Origin: Rhizobium metallidurans
GTDB lineage: Bacteria > Pseudomonadota > Alphaproteobacteria > Rhizobiales > Rhizobiaceae
Direction of reading: 5' to 3'
Length of the DNA stretch: 64,000 bases
Assembly (NCBI RefSeq): GCF_014196505.1
Contig: NZ_JACIDW010000006.1
Span: 146,484-210,483, forward strand
The position numbers and the translations under genes were made by a program. The notes beneath the pieces were generated by a model. That model was not told where the DNA came from. It worked only from the letters and a program-made list of their open reading frames with translations, and made no database searches. Numbering within the stretch: the first letter of the stretch is position 1; each line of letters starts with the position of its first letter. Below are positions 1 through 9,500 of the stretch, in pieces.

Positions 1-1278
1 GGGCTGCTCGCCATCGCCACGGAAGCGGTCTGGTCGCGTCCGGCCGAGGGCGGACATAAGAGCGCCACGGCATCCTGGATGCTGACGATCTATTTCGTGG
101 CGCTCTGGCTGCTCTGGGTGGCGGGCTTCAATCTCTTGCTGTGGATCGGTATCTATCTCGTCCTCTTGCCGCGTGTCCTGCGCATCTCGACGCTCGCCGT
201 GCGGTCGCTCGACAAGGCCGAGGCCGGGTTCGTCGCCAGGAAGCGGATCGCGGCGGTGCTGTTTGATCGCGGCGTGCGGGCCATCATCATCACCATCGCG
301 GCCATCTGGCTCGGCCGCATTCTCGGCTTCGCGGCCGACCGGATGGCGGCCGGCGAGACGATGGTCGACCGGATCGTGCGCGGTTCCGTCGGTGGCATCG
401 TCATCCTGCTCGCGGCCGACCTGGTCTGGCATTTGGCGCGCGCCTATATCAACGGCAGGCTGGCGGACTCGTCTCTCGAAGGGACGATCAGCGATGACGA
501 GAAGGCGAGGCGCGCTCGGCTGCAGACGCTGTTGCCAATCTTCCGCAATATCCTCGCCGTCGTCATCGCGGTCATCGCCGTGCTGATGGTGCTGTCCGGC
601 CTCGGCGTCGAGATCGGGCCGCTGATCGCCGGCGCCGGCGTCGTCGGTGTCGCCGTCGGTTTCGGGGCGCAGACCATCGTCAAGGATGTGATCAGCGGCA
701 TGTTCTATCTCTGGGACGATGCCTTCCGCGTCGGCGAATATATCGAGAGCGGCAGCCACAAGGGCGTGGTCGAGGCCTTCAGCCTGCGATCCGTCAAGCT
801 GCGCCACCATCGCGGGCCGCTGACGACGGTGCCGTTCGGGACGCTCGGCGCGGTCCGCAACCTCAACCGCGACTGGACGATCGACAAGATCACCCTCAAC
901 GTCACCTATGACACCGATCTCGTGCTGGCCAAGAAGGTGATCAAGCAGATCGGCCAGAAGCTGCTCGACAATCCCGATTACGCGCCTCACATCATCGAGA
1001 CGCTGAAGATGAAGGGCGTCGAGCAATTCGGTGAATTCGCGATCGTCATCCGCCTGGCGATGATGACGAAGCCCGGCGAGCAGTTCGTCATCCGCCGCAA
1101 CGCGCTGGCGATGATCCGCACGGCCTTCAAGGAGAACGGCATCGAATTCGCCGTTCCCACGCTGCAGGTTTCGAGCGAGGGGCACGATGCCGACGCCAAC
1201 GCGGCGGCGGCGCGCTATGCCGCGCAGAAGACCAACCAGGCCGCGGCCGCGGCTGCGGGGACCGAGCCGGCGGCATAA
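1..1278 (+). CDS. MscS-family mechanosensitive ion channel, 5' partial
   Basis: The reading frame is open from the first base, so the gene starts upstream of the window; the first in-window ATG (79) is probably internal. Several hydrophobic helices precede a Gly/Ala-rich pore helix (nt about 610-700, containing GAGVVGVAVGFGAQ) and the cytoplasmic MscS beta domain (VGEYIESG, then TTVPFGTLGAVRNLNRDW), which is the standard small-conductance channel layout. The C-terminus ends in an Ala/Asn-rich tail. Family role: inner-membrane release of solutes under hypo-osmotic stress. The solute and gating threshold cannot be predicted. Confidence 0.9.
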   Translation, partial: GLLAIATEAVWSRPAEGGHKSATASWMLTIYFVALWLLWVAGFNLLLWIGIYLVLLPRVLRISTLAVRSLDKAEAGFVARKRIAAVLFDRGVRAIIITIAAIWLGRILGFAADRMAAGETMVDRIVRGSVGGIVILLAADLVWHLARAYINGRLADSSLEGTISDDEKARRARLQTLLPIFRNILAVVIAVIAVLMVLSGLGVEIGPLIAGAGVVGVAVGFGAQTIVKDVISGMFYLWDDAFRVGEYIESGSHKGVVEAFSLRSVKLRHHRGPLTTVPFGTLGAVRNLNRDWTIDKITLNVTYDTDLVLAKKVIKQIGQKLLDNPDYAPHIIETLKMKGVEQFGEFAIVIRLAMMTKPGEQFVIRRNALAMIRTAFKENGIEFAVPTLQVSSEGHDADANAAAARYAAQKTNQAAAAAAGTEPAA

Positions 1279-1285
1279 ATGGCGG

Positions 1286-1307
1286 GCCGGCATCTTCGGA
1301 TGCCGGC
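1286..1307 (+). terminator. UUCG-capped hairpin after the MscS gene
   Basis: A perfect 9-bp stem (GCCGGCATC/GATGCCGGC) closed by a TTCG tetraloop starts 8 bases after the stop codon. No T-run follows. It is probably a 3'-end stabiliser or weak terminator. Confidence 0.5.
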
Positions 1308-1538
1308 AGTCGATGCCGGCAGTGGCCCTTCGAAGAATTTAACCTTACGAAAATACAATATTGAAATCTCTGTCCGCGCGCCAAAAATGCCCCAATTGGA
1401 GATAAAGCAGGCGTCGTTAGACGGCATTGGGTAGTGTTGCCATGTATTCGAGGGCTTGCGTCCAAGAACTTACATGTAGCTTATGTTAGATGTCCAAGAC
1501 ATGATTTCCGCTCATATGTAGGTTTACGACGGTCCGTG

Positions 1539-4142
1539 ATGTCGAAGCACGCCAACTTGGAAGAGATTGAAGTTATAGAAGAATCCGCGATCGCGCGATT
1601 TTTCAGCCGATATCGGACACATCTGACGGCGCTGGCGACGCTCGCCGTGTTCTGCATGGTCGGTTTCGCGATCGAGCGGCTGACGACCGAGGTGCGTTAC
1701 GAGGACGTGGTGCAGGCGCTGGCCGATACCAGGATCAGCTCGATCGTGCTGGCACTGTTCTTCACGGCCCTCAGCTTCCTGGCCCTGGTGTTCTACGACG
1801 TCAACGCCATCGAGTATGTCGGCAGGAAACTGCCGTTCCCGCAGGTCGCCCTGACCGCGTTTTCCGCCTATGCCGTCGGCAACACGGCGGGCTTCGGCGC
1901 GCTCAGCGGCGGCGCGATCCGCTACCGCGCCTATTCCAGGCTTGGACTGACGCCCGAGGAGATCGGCCGCGTCATCGCTTTCGTCACCATCGCCTTCGGG
2001 CTGGGGCTGGCTGGCGTCGGCTCCATCGCGCTTCTGGCGATCGCCGACGAGATCGCGCCGCTCATCGATGTCAGCAGCTGGGTTCTGCGCCTCATCGGCG
2101 GGGCGATCGTGCTGGTGCTGGCGGCGGGCGTCGTGCTCGGCCGTGGCGGACGGGCGCTCAGCGTCGGGCGCTTTTCGCTGCGGCTGCCGGATTCCGCCAC
2201 CTGGTCGCGGCAGTTCCTGGTCGCCGCCTTCGATATCGCGGCGTCGGCCACCGTTCTCTACGTTCTCCTGCCGCAAACGGCGATCGGCTGGCCGGTGTTT
2301 CTCGCCGTCTACGCGATCGCCGTCGGGCTCGGCGTGCTCAGCCATGTGCCGGCCGGCCTCGGCGTGTTCGAGACCGTCATCATCGCGGCGCTCGGCAGCG
2401 CCGTGAATATCGACGCCGTGCTCGGCTCGCTGGTTCTCTACCGCCTGATCTATCATGTCGTGCCGCTGTTGCTCGCGGTTCTGGCGGTCTCGGCCACCGA
2501 GCTTCGCCGCTTCGCGGACCATCCCGTCGCATCCGGGTTCCGCCGGATCGGCATCCGGCTGATGCCGCAGCTCCTGTCGGCGCTGTCGCTGCTGCTCGGT
2601 GTCATGCTGATCTTCTCGAGCGTCACGCCGACGCCGGATTCCAACCTGGAGTTTCTCGCCAATTACCTGCCGCTGCCGATCGTCGAGGGCGCGCATTTCC
2701 TCTCGAGCCTCGCCGGCCTGGCGCTGGTCGTCGCCGCGCGCGGCCTTGGCCAGAAGCTCGACGGCGCATGGTGGATCTCGATCTTCTCTGCCGCCGCCGC
2801 GCTCATGCTGTCGCTGCTGAAGGCCGTCGCCCTCGTCGAGGCGTCGTTCCTGGGCTTTCTGATCTTCGGCCTGCTCGTCAGTCGCCGGCTGTTCCGGCGT
2901 CGCGCCTCGCTGCTCAATCAGACGCTGACCGCGTCATGGCTGACGGCGATCGCCGTGGTCTGCGTCGGCGCCGTGGTGATCCTGCTCTTCGTCTACCGCG
3001 ACGTCGACTACAGCAACGAGCTATGGTGGCAGTTCGAGTTCGCCGAAGAGGCGCCGCGCGGCCTGCGCGCCGTGCTGGGGATCACCATCATCTCCACCGC
3101 CATCGCCGTCTTCAGCCTGCTGCGGCCGGCCACGACCCGGCTCGAGCCGGCATCGGACGAGGCGCTGGAGCGCGCCGTCGATATCGTCGAGAAGCAGCGC
3201 TACGCCGACGCCAATCTGGTGCGCATGGGCGACAAGAGCGTGATGTTCTCCGAGAGAGGCGACGCCTTCATCATGTACGGACGCCAGGGGCGTTCGTGGA
3301 TCGCGCTGTTCGACCCGATCGGCGACCGCAGCGCCATGCCCGAACTCGTGTGGCGTTTCGTCGAGACGGCTCGCGCCTCCGGCTGCCGCGCCGTGTTCTA
3401 CCAGATCTCGCCGGCGCTGCTTTCGCATTGCGCCGATGCCGGGCTCCGGGCCTTCAAACTCGGCGAACTCGCCGTCTCGGATCTCTCGACCTTCGAGATG
3501 AAGGGCGGGAAATGGGCGAACCTGCGGCAGACCGCGAGCCGCGCCCAGCGCGACGGACTGACCTTCGAGGTGGTCGCGCCGGAAGACGTGCCCGGCGTGA
3601 TGGACGAACTGGCGGCGGTTTCCAACGCTTGGCTTTCCGACCACAACGCCAAGGAAAAGGGCTTCTCGCTCGGCGCGTTCACGCCGGATTACATTCTCGC
3701 CCAACCCGTCGGGATCCTGAGGCTCGAAGGCAAGATCGTCGCCTTCGCCAATATCCTCATCACCGGCGCCAAGGACGAGGGAACGATCGACCTGATGCGC
3801 TTTTCGCCGGACGCGCCCAAGGGCTCGATGGACTTCCTGTTCGTGCAGATCATGGAGTATCTGCGGGCCGAGGGCTTCGCGCATTTCAACCTCGGCATGG
3901 CGCCGCTTTCGGGCATGTCGAAGCGCGAGACGGCGCCGGTATGGGACCGGATCGGCAGCACCGTGTTCGAGCACGGCGAACGCTTCTACAACTTCAAGGG
4001 CCTCAGGGCCTTCAAATCCAAGTTTCACCCTCAATGGCACCCGCGATATCTCGCGGTGTCCGGAGGAGGCAATCCGATGATCGCCCTGATGGACGCGACG
4101 CTCCTGATCGGCGGTGGATTGAAAGGGGTCGTAAGGAAATGA
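1539..4142 (+). CDS. lpiA: Lysylphosphatidylglycerol synthase/flippase (MprF/LpiA)
   Basis: This 867-residue protein has an N-terminal multi-helix flippase region (about 14 hydrophobic segments, residues 20-550) and a C-terminal cytosolic synthase domain (about residues 570-860) of the DUF2156/GNAT-like fold with the MprF signatures VMFSERGDAFIMYG and NLGMAPLSGM. The family transfers lysine from Lys-tRNA to phosphatidylglycerol and flips the product, lowering surface charge; in Rhizobium tropici lpiA is induced by low pH. The ATG at 1539 is preferred over the upstream in-frame GTG (1434), which would add 35 residues that do not look like part of the family. The stop codon overlaps the start of acvB, giving the two-gene lpiA-atvA/acvB operon known from rhizobia. 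Confidence 0.93.
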   Translation: MSKHANLEEIEVIEESAIARFFSRYRTHLTALATLAVFCMVGFAIERLTTEVRYEDVVQALADTRISSIVLALFFTALSFLALVFYDVNAIEYVGRKLPFPQVALTAFSAYAVGNTAGFGALSGGAIRYRAYSRLGLTPEEIGRVIAFVTIAFGLGLAGVGSIALLAIADEIAPLIDVSSWVLRLIGGAIVLVLAAGVVLGRGGRALSVGRFSLRLPDSATWSRQFLVAAFDIAASATVLYVLLPQTAIGWPVFLAVYAIAVGLGVLSHVPAGLGVFETVIIAALGSAVNIDAVLGSLVLYRLIYHVVPLLLAVLAVSATELRRFADHPVASGFRRIGIRLMPQLLSALSLLLGVMLIFSSVTPTPDSNLEFLANYLPLPIVEGAHFLSSLAGLALVVAARGLGQKLDGAWWISIFSAAAALMLSLLKAVALVEASFLGFLIFGLLVSRRLFRRRASLLNQTLTASWLTAIAVVCVGAVVILLFVYRDVDYSNELWWQFEFAEEAPRGLRAVLGITIISTAIAVFSLLRPATTRLEPASDEALERAVDIVEKQRYADANLVRMGDKSVMFSERGDAFIMYGRQGRSWIALFDPIGDRSAMPELVWRFVETARASGCRAVFYQISPALLSHCADAGLRAFKLGELAVSDLSTFEMKGGKWANLRQTASRAQRDGLTFEVVAPEDVPGVMDELAAVSNAWLSDHNAKEKGFSLGAFTPDYILAQPVGILRLEGKIVAFANILITGAKDEGTIDLMRFSPDAPKGSMDFLFVQIMEYLRAEGFAHFNLGMAPLSGMSKRETAPVWDRIGSTVFEHGERFYNFKGLRAFKSKFHPQWHPRYLAVSGGGNPMIALMDATLLIGGGLKGVVRK

Positions 4143-5518
4143 TGAAAAGATACATTCTGGCCGCCGCCTGCGCACTGGCGCTCTGTGTTCCCGCCGCAAT
4201 GGCAGCCGACGAGACCACGCAGACATTCGAAAGCGGGCTCATTCCTTCGCCGCGCGTCTTCCTTCCCCAGGGAGAGGTGAAGGGCACCGTGATGCTGATC
4301 TCCGATGCGGCGGGCTGGGGCGACAACGAGAAGGCCGAGGCCGACAGGCTGGTCGGGCAGGGGAGCGTCGTCATCGGCGTGGATTTCCCGTCCTACATGG
4401 ATTCGCTGCGCAAATACGACGCCAGCGAGAACGATGGCTGCATCTATCTCGTTTCGGATATCGAATCGCTCAGCCAACAGGTGCAGCGCGCCGCCGGCAA
4501 CAGCCCGTACCGTCTGCCGATCATCGCGGGTATCGGCGAGGGTGGAGCGCTCGCCCTGGCGATCGCCTCGCAGACACCCGATGCCACGATCGGCCAGACG
4601 CTGGCGATCGACCCGCTTGCCGGCATCCCGCTGACGCAGCAGCTCTGCACGCCGGCCAGGAAGAAGACCGTTGGCGACCGGATGATCTATGGGCTCAGCG
4701 ACACGGCGCTGCCCGATCCCATCATCGCGGCCTTCACGGCTGGCGCAGACAAGGATGGCCGCGCCCATGTGGAGGAGCTGAAGAAGGCGCAGCCGGATAT
4801 CGATATTCGCGATTCGGAGGACGATGCACGGACGACGCTCAGCAATACGCTCGACGAGGTGATCGCCGCATCCGGCAATGCCGACAATCCGCTCGGCCTG
4901 CCGCTGACGATCCTCGACGCCAAGCCGGCCTTCGACACGATGGCGATCATCTATTCCGGCGACGGCGGATGGCGCGATATCGACAAGGAGGTGGGTGCCG
5001 CCCTGCAGAAGCAGGGCATTCCCGTCGTCGGCGTGGATTCGCTACGCTACTTCTGGTCCGAGCGCCAACCGCAGGAAACCGCCGACGATCTGGGCAGGAT
5101 CATCGAGCTCTACCGCAAGCAATGGAAGGTCAAGCATGTACTCCTGGTCGGCTATTCCTTCGGCGCCGATGTCGTGCCCGCCGCCTATTCGCGGCTGAAG
5201 CCGGCGGCCAAGAGCGCGGTGGCGCAGATGTCCCTGCTGTCGCTGTCGCGCCAGGTGGATTACCAGATCTCGGTCATGGGCTGGCTCGGCGCCAAGACCG
5301 ACGGCGCCGGCGGTGACCCGGTAAAGGATCTCAAGGCCGTCGATCCCAAGATCGTCCAGTGCGTCTACGGCAAGGATGACGACGGAGCGGCCTGCCCGGA
5401 TGTGAAGGACAGCGGCGCCGACGTGATCGCGCTCGACGGCGACCATCACTTCGACGAGAACTACGCGGAACTCAGCAAGACGATCATCGACGGGTTGAAG
5501 GGACGGCTGCAGGATTAA
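4142..5518 (+). CDS. acvB: AcvB/VirJ-family periplasmic lysyl-PG hydrolase
   Basis: A signal peptide (MKRYILAAACALALCVPAA, cut after AMA) is followed by two VirJ-like alpha/beta-hydrolase halves. The C-terminal half carries the nucleophile elbow GYSFGAD (Ser near residue 338). The equivalent region of the N-terminal half reads GIGEGGAL, without a serine. In Agrobacterium, AcvB hydrolyses lysyl-phosphatidylglycerol, so this periplasmic enzyme would counterbalance the synthase encoded just upstream. Two adjacent ATGs exist (4139 and 4142); 4142 leaves better spacing from the AAGGA ribosome site. The stop overlaps by two bases with the stop of the convergent DinB-like gene. Confidence 0.9.
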   Translation: MKRYILAAACALALCVPAAMAADETTQTFESGLIPSPRVFLPQGEVKGTVMLISDAAGWGDNEKAEADRLVGQGSVVIGVDFPSYMDSLRKYDASENDGCIYLVSDIESLSQQVQRAAGNSPYRLPIIAGIGEGGALALAIASQTPDATIGQTLAIDPLAGIPLTQQLCTPARKKTVGDRMIYGLSDTALPDPIIAAFTAGADKDGRAHVEELKKAQPDIDIRDSEDDARTTLSNTLDEVIAASGNADNPLGLPLTILDAKPAFDTMAIIYSGDGGWRDIDKEVGAALQKQGIPVVGVDSLRYFWSERQPQETADDLGRIIELYRKQWKVKHVLLVGYSFGADVVPAAYSRLKPAAKSAVAQMSLLSLSRQVDYQISVMGWLGAKTDGAGGDPVKDLKAVDPKIVQCVYGKDDDGAACPDVKDSGADVIALDGDHHFDENYAELSKTIIDGLKGRLQD

Positions 5519-6078
5519 TCCATGATCCTTGCTTCGCTCCAGCCGAGGGCGGCGATCTCGTCGCCCCGGAACCTGGCATCGTCGGCGACGATGAATTCGT
5601 CCAGCTGCGGCGGCTTCACGCTGGTGCCCGCCAGCATGGCATGCACCTGGCCGCGATGATGCGTCTGGTGCTGGAAGAGATGGCTGAGCACATCCTCCAT
5701 CCGCTCCCGCTGGATGCGCTCGCCACGGTGGATCGCGACGCCTGAGACCAGTCCTTGCGGCGAGAGCGCCTCGACGAGTGTCACCAGTCTCTGATCGACG
5801 GCTTTCTGTTCGGCGGCAAGGCTCGCGATATCGGGGCAGGGCTCCTCGACCGCCCAGGCGCTCGGGCCGAGCGTTCCACCCTCCAGCGCATCGACATAGA
5901 ACCAGTCCACCGTCAGCATGTGGTTCAGCGTCGACCTGATCGACGGGAAGAAGCTGACGCGCGGCGCATCGAACTCGCCGGGCTGCAACAGCGCGCAGGC
6001 CATGTGCAGGCGATGATTGGCGAGGGCGTTGTTATAGGCGAGCTTGCGAAAGGATCGGGTGGGATCGAAAGCCGTCAT
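5515..6078 (-). CDS. DinB-family protein
   Basis: The 187-residue product has the DinB/YfiT four-helix layout with metal-site histidines: an early LNHMLTVDWFY helix and the later HQTHHRGQ motif (about residue 130). Start at 6078 is chosen because GAGGAGG lies six bases upstream; the longer frame adds 11 residues without support. DinB-fold proteins are metal-dependent transferase-like or damage-induced proteins. The substrate here is unknown. Convergent with acvB. Confidence 0.85.
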   Translation of the reverse strand: MTAFDPTRSFRKLAYNNALANHRLHMACALLQPGEFDAPRVSFFPSIRSTLNHMLTVDWFYVDALEGGTLGPSAWAVEEPCPDIASLAAEQKAVDQRLVTLVEALSPQGLVSGVAIHRGERIQRERMEDVLSHLFQHQTHHRGQVHAMLAGTSVKPPQLDEFIVADDARFRGDEIAALGWSEARIMD

Positions 6079-6131
6079 GGCATGTCCTCCTCGTTGCAGC
6101 GGCTGGAGCATGCAGGCGCTTTACGCCGCCG

Positions 6132-6350
6132 TCAGCCGGATTTCTTCAGCTCTGAATGGCTCTTCAGCACCTTGCCGCCGTCTTCCTGCTCGATCAGATA
6201 GGCCAGCTCCTCGGTGCTCGCCTTCCGCTTGATGACCGCACCTTCGATCGCACGCTCGACGTCATCGGTGAAGCTCTTCTTGATCTTGCCGGTTCCGGTC
6301 CCCGTGCCCCATTTCCATTCGACATCAGTGCCGATGCGGTACTTGCGCAT
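6132..6350 (-). CDS. Small TUDOR-like protein (DUF2945/HVA1 type)
   Basis: A 72-residue protein beginning MRKYRIGTDVEWKWGTG and ending in a Lys-rich tail. The WKWG...G..K...T.DVER..G..IKR pattern matches the hypervirulence-associated TUDOR-domain family, a compact beta-barrel of unknown ligand. The start at 6350 follows an excellent AAGGAGAT site. It lies in the 3' wake of ruvB on the same strand (49-base gap), so it may be cotranscribed. Confidence 0.75.
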   Translation of the reverse strand: MRKYRIGTDVEWKWGTGTGTGKIKKSFTDDVERAIEGAVIKRKASTEELAYLIEQEDGGKVLKSHSELKKSG

Positions 6351-6398
6351 GACGATCTCCTTTCGAGATGCCAATGCGCGAAGCGGGGCACAGTTCCC

Positions 6399-7439
6399 TC
6401 AATCGTCCTGCTGGAACAGGCGGAACTGGGCGGCTTCGAGATCCTTCGGCGGCTGCATGCCGAGATGCTTCCAGGCGGTGGCCGTCAGCACGCGTCCGCG
6501 CGGGGTGCGCTGGATGAACCCCTGCTGGATCATATAGGGCTCGATGATATCCTCGATCGCGTCGCGCGGCTCGGATAGCCCGGCGGCGATCGTCTCGATG
6601 CCGACGGGGCCGCCGCCGAAATTCACCGCGATCATGTTGAGATAGCGCTTGTCGAGCTGGTCGAGGCCAAGATTGTCGACCAGCAGGCGGGTCAACGCCT
6701 CGTCGGCGATCTCGCGGGTGACGGCTTCGGCCTTCGCGACCTCGGCGAAATCGCGCACGCGGCGCAGCAGGCGGCCGGCGATGCGGGGCGTGCCGCGGGC
6801 GCGGCGGGCAATTTCGCGCGCACCCTCGTCGGTCATCGGCAGGTTCATCAGCCGGGCGCCGCGACGCACGATCAGCTCGAGTTCGTCGACGGTGTAGAAG
6901 GACAGGCGCACCGGAATGCCGAAACGGTCGCGCAGCGGCGTCGTCAAGAGGCCGAGGCGGGTGGTGGCGGCGACCAGCGTGAATTTCGACAGGTCGATCT
7001 TCACCGAGCGGGCGGCCGGGCCTTCGCCGATGATCAGATCGAGCTGGAAGTCCTCCATGGCAGGATAGAGAATTTCCTCGACCGCGGGGCTCAAACGATG
7101 GATCTCGTCGATGAAGAGCACGTCGCGCTCCTCGAGATTTGTGAGCAACGCCGCGAGATCTCCGGCCTTGGCGATGACGGGGCCCGACGTCGAGCGGAAA
7201 TTGACGCCGAGCTCCTTGGCCATGATCTGCGCCAGCGTCGTCTTGCCGAGGCCGGGCGGGCCGACAAAGAGGACGTGATCGAGCGCCTCGCCACGGTTCT
7301 TCGCCGCCTCGATGAAGATCTTGAGATTGGCGCGGGCCTCGGCCTGGCCGGTGAACTCGTCCAGCGATTGCGGCCGCAGCGTCGCGTCAAAATCCTCGCC
7401 GCGCTTTTCCGGGGTGATGAGGCGGGCGGTGTCGGTCAT
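6399..7439 (-). CDS. ruvB: Holliday junction branch-migration ATPase RuvB
   Basis: 346 residues, normal for the family. The Walker A motif GPPGLGKTT, Walker B DEIHRL, the sensor region AATTRLG and the C-terminal winged-helix DNA-binding domain ([20 protein letters not shown]) are all intact. RuvB hexamers drive branch migration at Holliday junctions with RuvA before cleavage by RuvC. Its ATG overlaps the stop codon of the upstream PIN toxin gene (ATGA at 7436-7439), so its translation is likely coupled to that gene rather than to ruvA. Confidence 0.97.
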   Translation of the reverse strand: MTDTARLITPEKRGEDFDATLRPQSLDEFTGQAEARANLKIFIEAAKNRGEALDHVLFVGPPGLGKTTLAQIMAKELGVNFRSTSGPVIAKAGDLAALLTNLEERDVLFIDEIHRLSPAVEEILYPAMEDFQLDLIIGEGPAARSVKIDLSKFTLVAATTRLGLLTTPLRDRFGIPVRLSFYTVDELELIVRRGARLMNLPMTDEGAREIARRARGTPRIAGRLLRRVRDFAEVAKAEAVTREIADEALTRLLVDNLGLDQLDKRYLNMIAVNFGGGPVGIETIAAGLSEPRDAIEDIIEPYMIQQGFIQRTPRGRVLTATAWKHLGMQPPKDLEAAQFRLFQQDD

Positions 7440-7834
7440 GCGAGAAGTTCCATTCCGGGAATTTTGCGGGCGGCCTTGCGGTCGAAGGTAAAGGTTTTGG
7501 CGCAGCCGGCATTGGCGGCGGCCCAGACAACAAGATAGTCCGCGATATCGGCGATCGGACGGGACGCATCGGCGATCAAAAGCTTCAGCTCGTCCGCATG
7601 TTCGACAATGATTTCATCCGTTTGAGCAAGCAGTCCCAACACCGTGGCGATCTCGGACTTGGCGTAACCGAGACGCCGGCTGAGCAGCCAGATAGTTTCG
7701 GCGAGCACGACCGCGCTCACATATGCTGGATCGTCGGCGGTTCGCTCTGACATGAGTTGCCGAGCCATCGCGCCTTGCGTCGGCTCATCATCGAGAAGAA
7801 ACCGCAGCAGGATGTTCGTGTCTATCCCGATCAT
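7436..7834 (-). CDS. PIN-domain (VapC-like) ribonuclease toxin
   Basis: 132 residues with the PIN acidic set: Asp in [14 protein letters not shown], Glu in [10 protein letters not shown], Asp in ADIADYLV and a final Asp in [10 protein letters not shown]. VapC-type toxins cleave specific tRNA or rRNA sites and are held inactive by the partner antitoxin. The ATG overlaps the stop of the upstream AbrB-type antitoxin, and its own stop overlaps the ruvB start. The pair therefore sits exactly between ruvA and ruvB. Confidence 0.9.
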   Translation of the reverse strand: MIGIDTNILLRFLLDDEPTQGAMARQLMSERTADDPAYVSAVVLAETIWLLSRRLGYAKSEIATVLGLLAQTDEIIVEHADELKLLIADASRPIADIADYLVVWAAANAGCAKTFTFDRKAARKIPGMELLA

Positions 7835-8133
7835 TTACGGCCTTCGCGCCATTGCCGCTGGATACGCTCCTCGTCTTCGGTCACCGCGTCCATGATGGCC
7901 TCATCGATTTCGTCCATGTTCAAGCTTCTGCCATTGCGGGGCTTGCCGAGAATGCCTGCGAAATCCATCAGTCTTTTCGTTCCCGGTAATGAGGCGCGCT
8001 TTGGCGTTGCCAAAAGTCTTCCGCCTTCGACCGTCAAGTAGAATTCGGTGCCTGGCGCGATATCCAGCTTCTCCCGAATTCCCTTCGGGATCGTAAGCTG
8101 TCCTTTCGAACTTAGTTTGGTCAAAGCGCTCAT
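7831..8133 (-). CDS. AbrB/SpoVT-type antitoxin
   Basis: 100 residues. The N-terminal swapped-hairpin DNA-binding domain reads LTKLSSKGQLTIPKGIREKL, followed by a C-terminal acidic helix (MDEIDEAIMDAVTEDEERI) of the kind that binds and occludes a PIN toxin. It starts 59 bases after the ruvA stop and overlaps the toxin gene by four bases. It probably neutralises the toxin and autorepresses; no clear operator palindrome is visible upstream. Confidence 0.88.
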   Translation of the reverse strand: MSALTKLSSKGQLTIPKGIREKLDIAPGTEFYLTVEGGRLLATPKRASLPGTKRLMDFAGILGKPRNGRSLNMDEIDEAIMDAVTEDEERIQRQWREGRK

Positions 8134-8192
8134 CGTTGAAGCCTCTTTCGGTCGAGTGCATCAATAGTAATTGCAAACCTGCTTCCAGCCAA

Positions 8193-8810
8193 TCACCGCG
8201 ACAGTTCCTTCAGCCCAAGCCGGATCAGCTTGGCGCTGTCGGCGCCTTCACCCGCCGTCTTCATGGCGGCGGCAACCGCGTTGGCGGCCTGGTCTCTGCT
8301 GTAGCCGAGGTTGGTCAGCGCCGAGACGGCGTCGGCGACAGGCGCGGAGGCAACGCCTTCGCCGAGTTCCTGCTTCAGGCCGATATTGGCGGATGCCTCG
8401 CCGGCGAAGGCGGGGGCCTTGTTCTTGAGTTCGGTGACGATACGGACCGCGACCTTGGGGCCGACGCCGTTGGCGCGGGAGACCGATGTCTTGTCCTGCA
8501 GGGCTATGGCGTTGGCGAGTTCGCCCGGCGTTAGCGTCGAAAGCACCGCCAGGGCCACCTTGGCGCCGACGCCCTGGACGCTCTGCAGCAGGTTGAACCA
8601 TTCACGCTCGAGCGCGGTCATGAAGCCGAAGAGCTTCAGCTGGTCTTCACGCACATAGGTCTCGATGAAGAGAATGCAGGCTTCGCCCACCGAGCCGATG
8701 CGCGACAGGGTGCGCGCCGAGCAATGGGCGACGTAGCAGACGCCGTGCACGTCGACGAGCACATAGTCGTCGCCGATTTCGTCGATGGTGCCTTTGAGCT
8801 TGCCGATCAT
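8193..8810 (-). CDS. ruvA: Holliday junction DNA-helicase subunit RuvA
   Basis: 205 residues beginning [20 protein letters not shown], the canonical RuvA OB-fold start. Domain II has the helix-hairpin-helix pairs ([16 protein letters not shown] and [16 protein letters not shown]), and domain III ([17 protein letters not shown]) contacts RuvB. The longer frame (to 8939) is not supported; 8810 gives the family length. It is separated from ruvC and from ruvB by a toxin-antitoxin pair on each side, on the same strand. Confidence 0.96.
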   Translation of the reverse strand: MIGKLKGTIDEIGDDYVLVDVHGVCYVAHCSARTLSRIGSVGEACILFIETYVREDQLKLFGFMTALEREWFNLLQSVQGVGAKVALAVLSTLTPGELANAIALQDKTSVSRANGVGPKVAVRIVTELKNKAPAFAGEASANIGLKQELGEGVASAPVADAVSALTNLGYSRDQAANAVAAAMKTAGEGADSAKLIRLGLKELSR

Positions 8811-8835
8811 GTTTGGTGGTCCGCCGGTTAAGAGT

Positions 8836-9255
8836 TCAGATGGGATGGGTTTCGGGCGTGATGAGGTGGAGCGTCGGGAAGTAGGCCCGGTAGCGCCCGG
8901 GGTCGCGGGTGAGCAGACGATGGGAGCGGACGGACGCATGCGCGCCGATCAGGAAATCGGGCAGGGTGCGCTCGCGCGCGCCGCCGGCGCGGCGGTAGGC
9001 GATGTGTGCCATCCCAGCCTGATAGGCCGCAGGAAAGGGTACCGCTTCGCGCGCCAGATTAAGACGCGCCAGCATGAACATGAGCTGATCCTCACTCGGC
9101 GCCATGCTCGCCAACTCGGCCCAGACGATCGGCGTGAGAATGAGCTGCGCTTGTGGGCGCAGCCTCAAAATCATCTCCGATGACCACTCCTTGAATTGCG
9201 TTTCCGGCCCAAAAACGTCGATGAAGACGTTGGTATCAACGAGGACCGAGGTCAT
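8836..9255 (-). CDS. PIN-domain ribonuclease toxin
   Basis: 139 residues beginning [16 protein letters not shown], with a second acid in IVWAELA, a third in [10 protein letters not shown] and a late Asp in [10 protein letters not shown]. This is a complete PIN active-site set. The [24 protein letters not shown] segment is typical of the FitB/VapC branch that pairs with AbrB-type antitoxins. It overlaps its antitoxin by 20 bases and ends 25 bases before ruvA, placing this module between ruvC and ruvA. It differs clearly in sequence from the PIN protein between ruvA and ruvB, so the two are not a recent duplication. Confidence 0.9.
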   Translation of the reverse strand: MTSVLVDTNVFIDVFGPETQFKEWSSEMILRLRPQAQLILTPIVWAELASMAPSEDQLMFMLARLNLAREAVPFPAAYQAGMAHIAYRRAGGARERTLPDFLIGAHASVRSHRLLTRDPGRYRAYFPTLHLITPETHPI

Positions 9256-9499
9256 CGCGCGGCCCCCTCAGCCATTCCATATATTCATCCGTGGTCATGC
9301 CGAGCGTGTCGAACGTACCCGACACACTTTTCAGCCACGTCGCGAATTCCTCGTCCGATGTGGATTTGCCTTCGGCGACGACCACAAGTCGAGCGCCTTT
9401 CTCGTCCGCGACAAAATCCACCTCCGACCCAGGGCCGATATTCAATCGGTCGCGGATCTCCTTGGGGATCGTCACCTGGCCTTTTTCGGTTACACGCAT
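9236..9499 (-). CDS. AbrB-type antitoxin
   Basis: 87 residues starting MRVTEKGQVTIPKEIRDRLN, a textbook AbrB/MazE swapped-hairpin domain, then an acidic C-terminal segment likely to embrace the PIN toxin. A perfect 9-3-9 palindrome covers the ribosome-binding site immediately upstream of the ATG, which suggests direct autorepression. The gene follows ruvC by 54 bases on the same strand. Confidence 0.9.
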   Translation of the reverse strand: MRVTEKGQVTIPKEIRDRLNIGPGSEVDFVADEKGARLVVVAEGKSTSDEEFATWLKSVSGTFDTLGMTTDEYMEWLRGPRDDLGPR

Positions 9500-9500
9500 G

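Noticed and set aside
2768..4138. 457-codon upstream extension of acvB
   Set aside because: It overlaps lpiA out of frame, is Arg-rich and lacks domains; a signal peptide begins at 4142.
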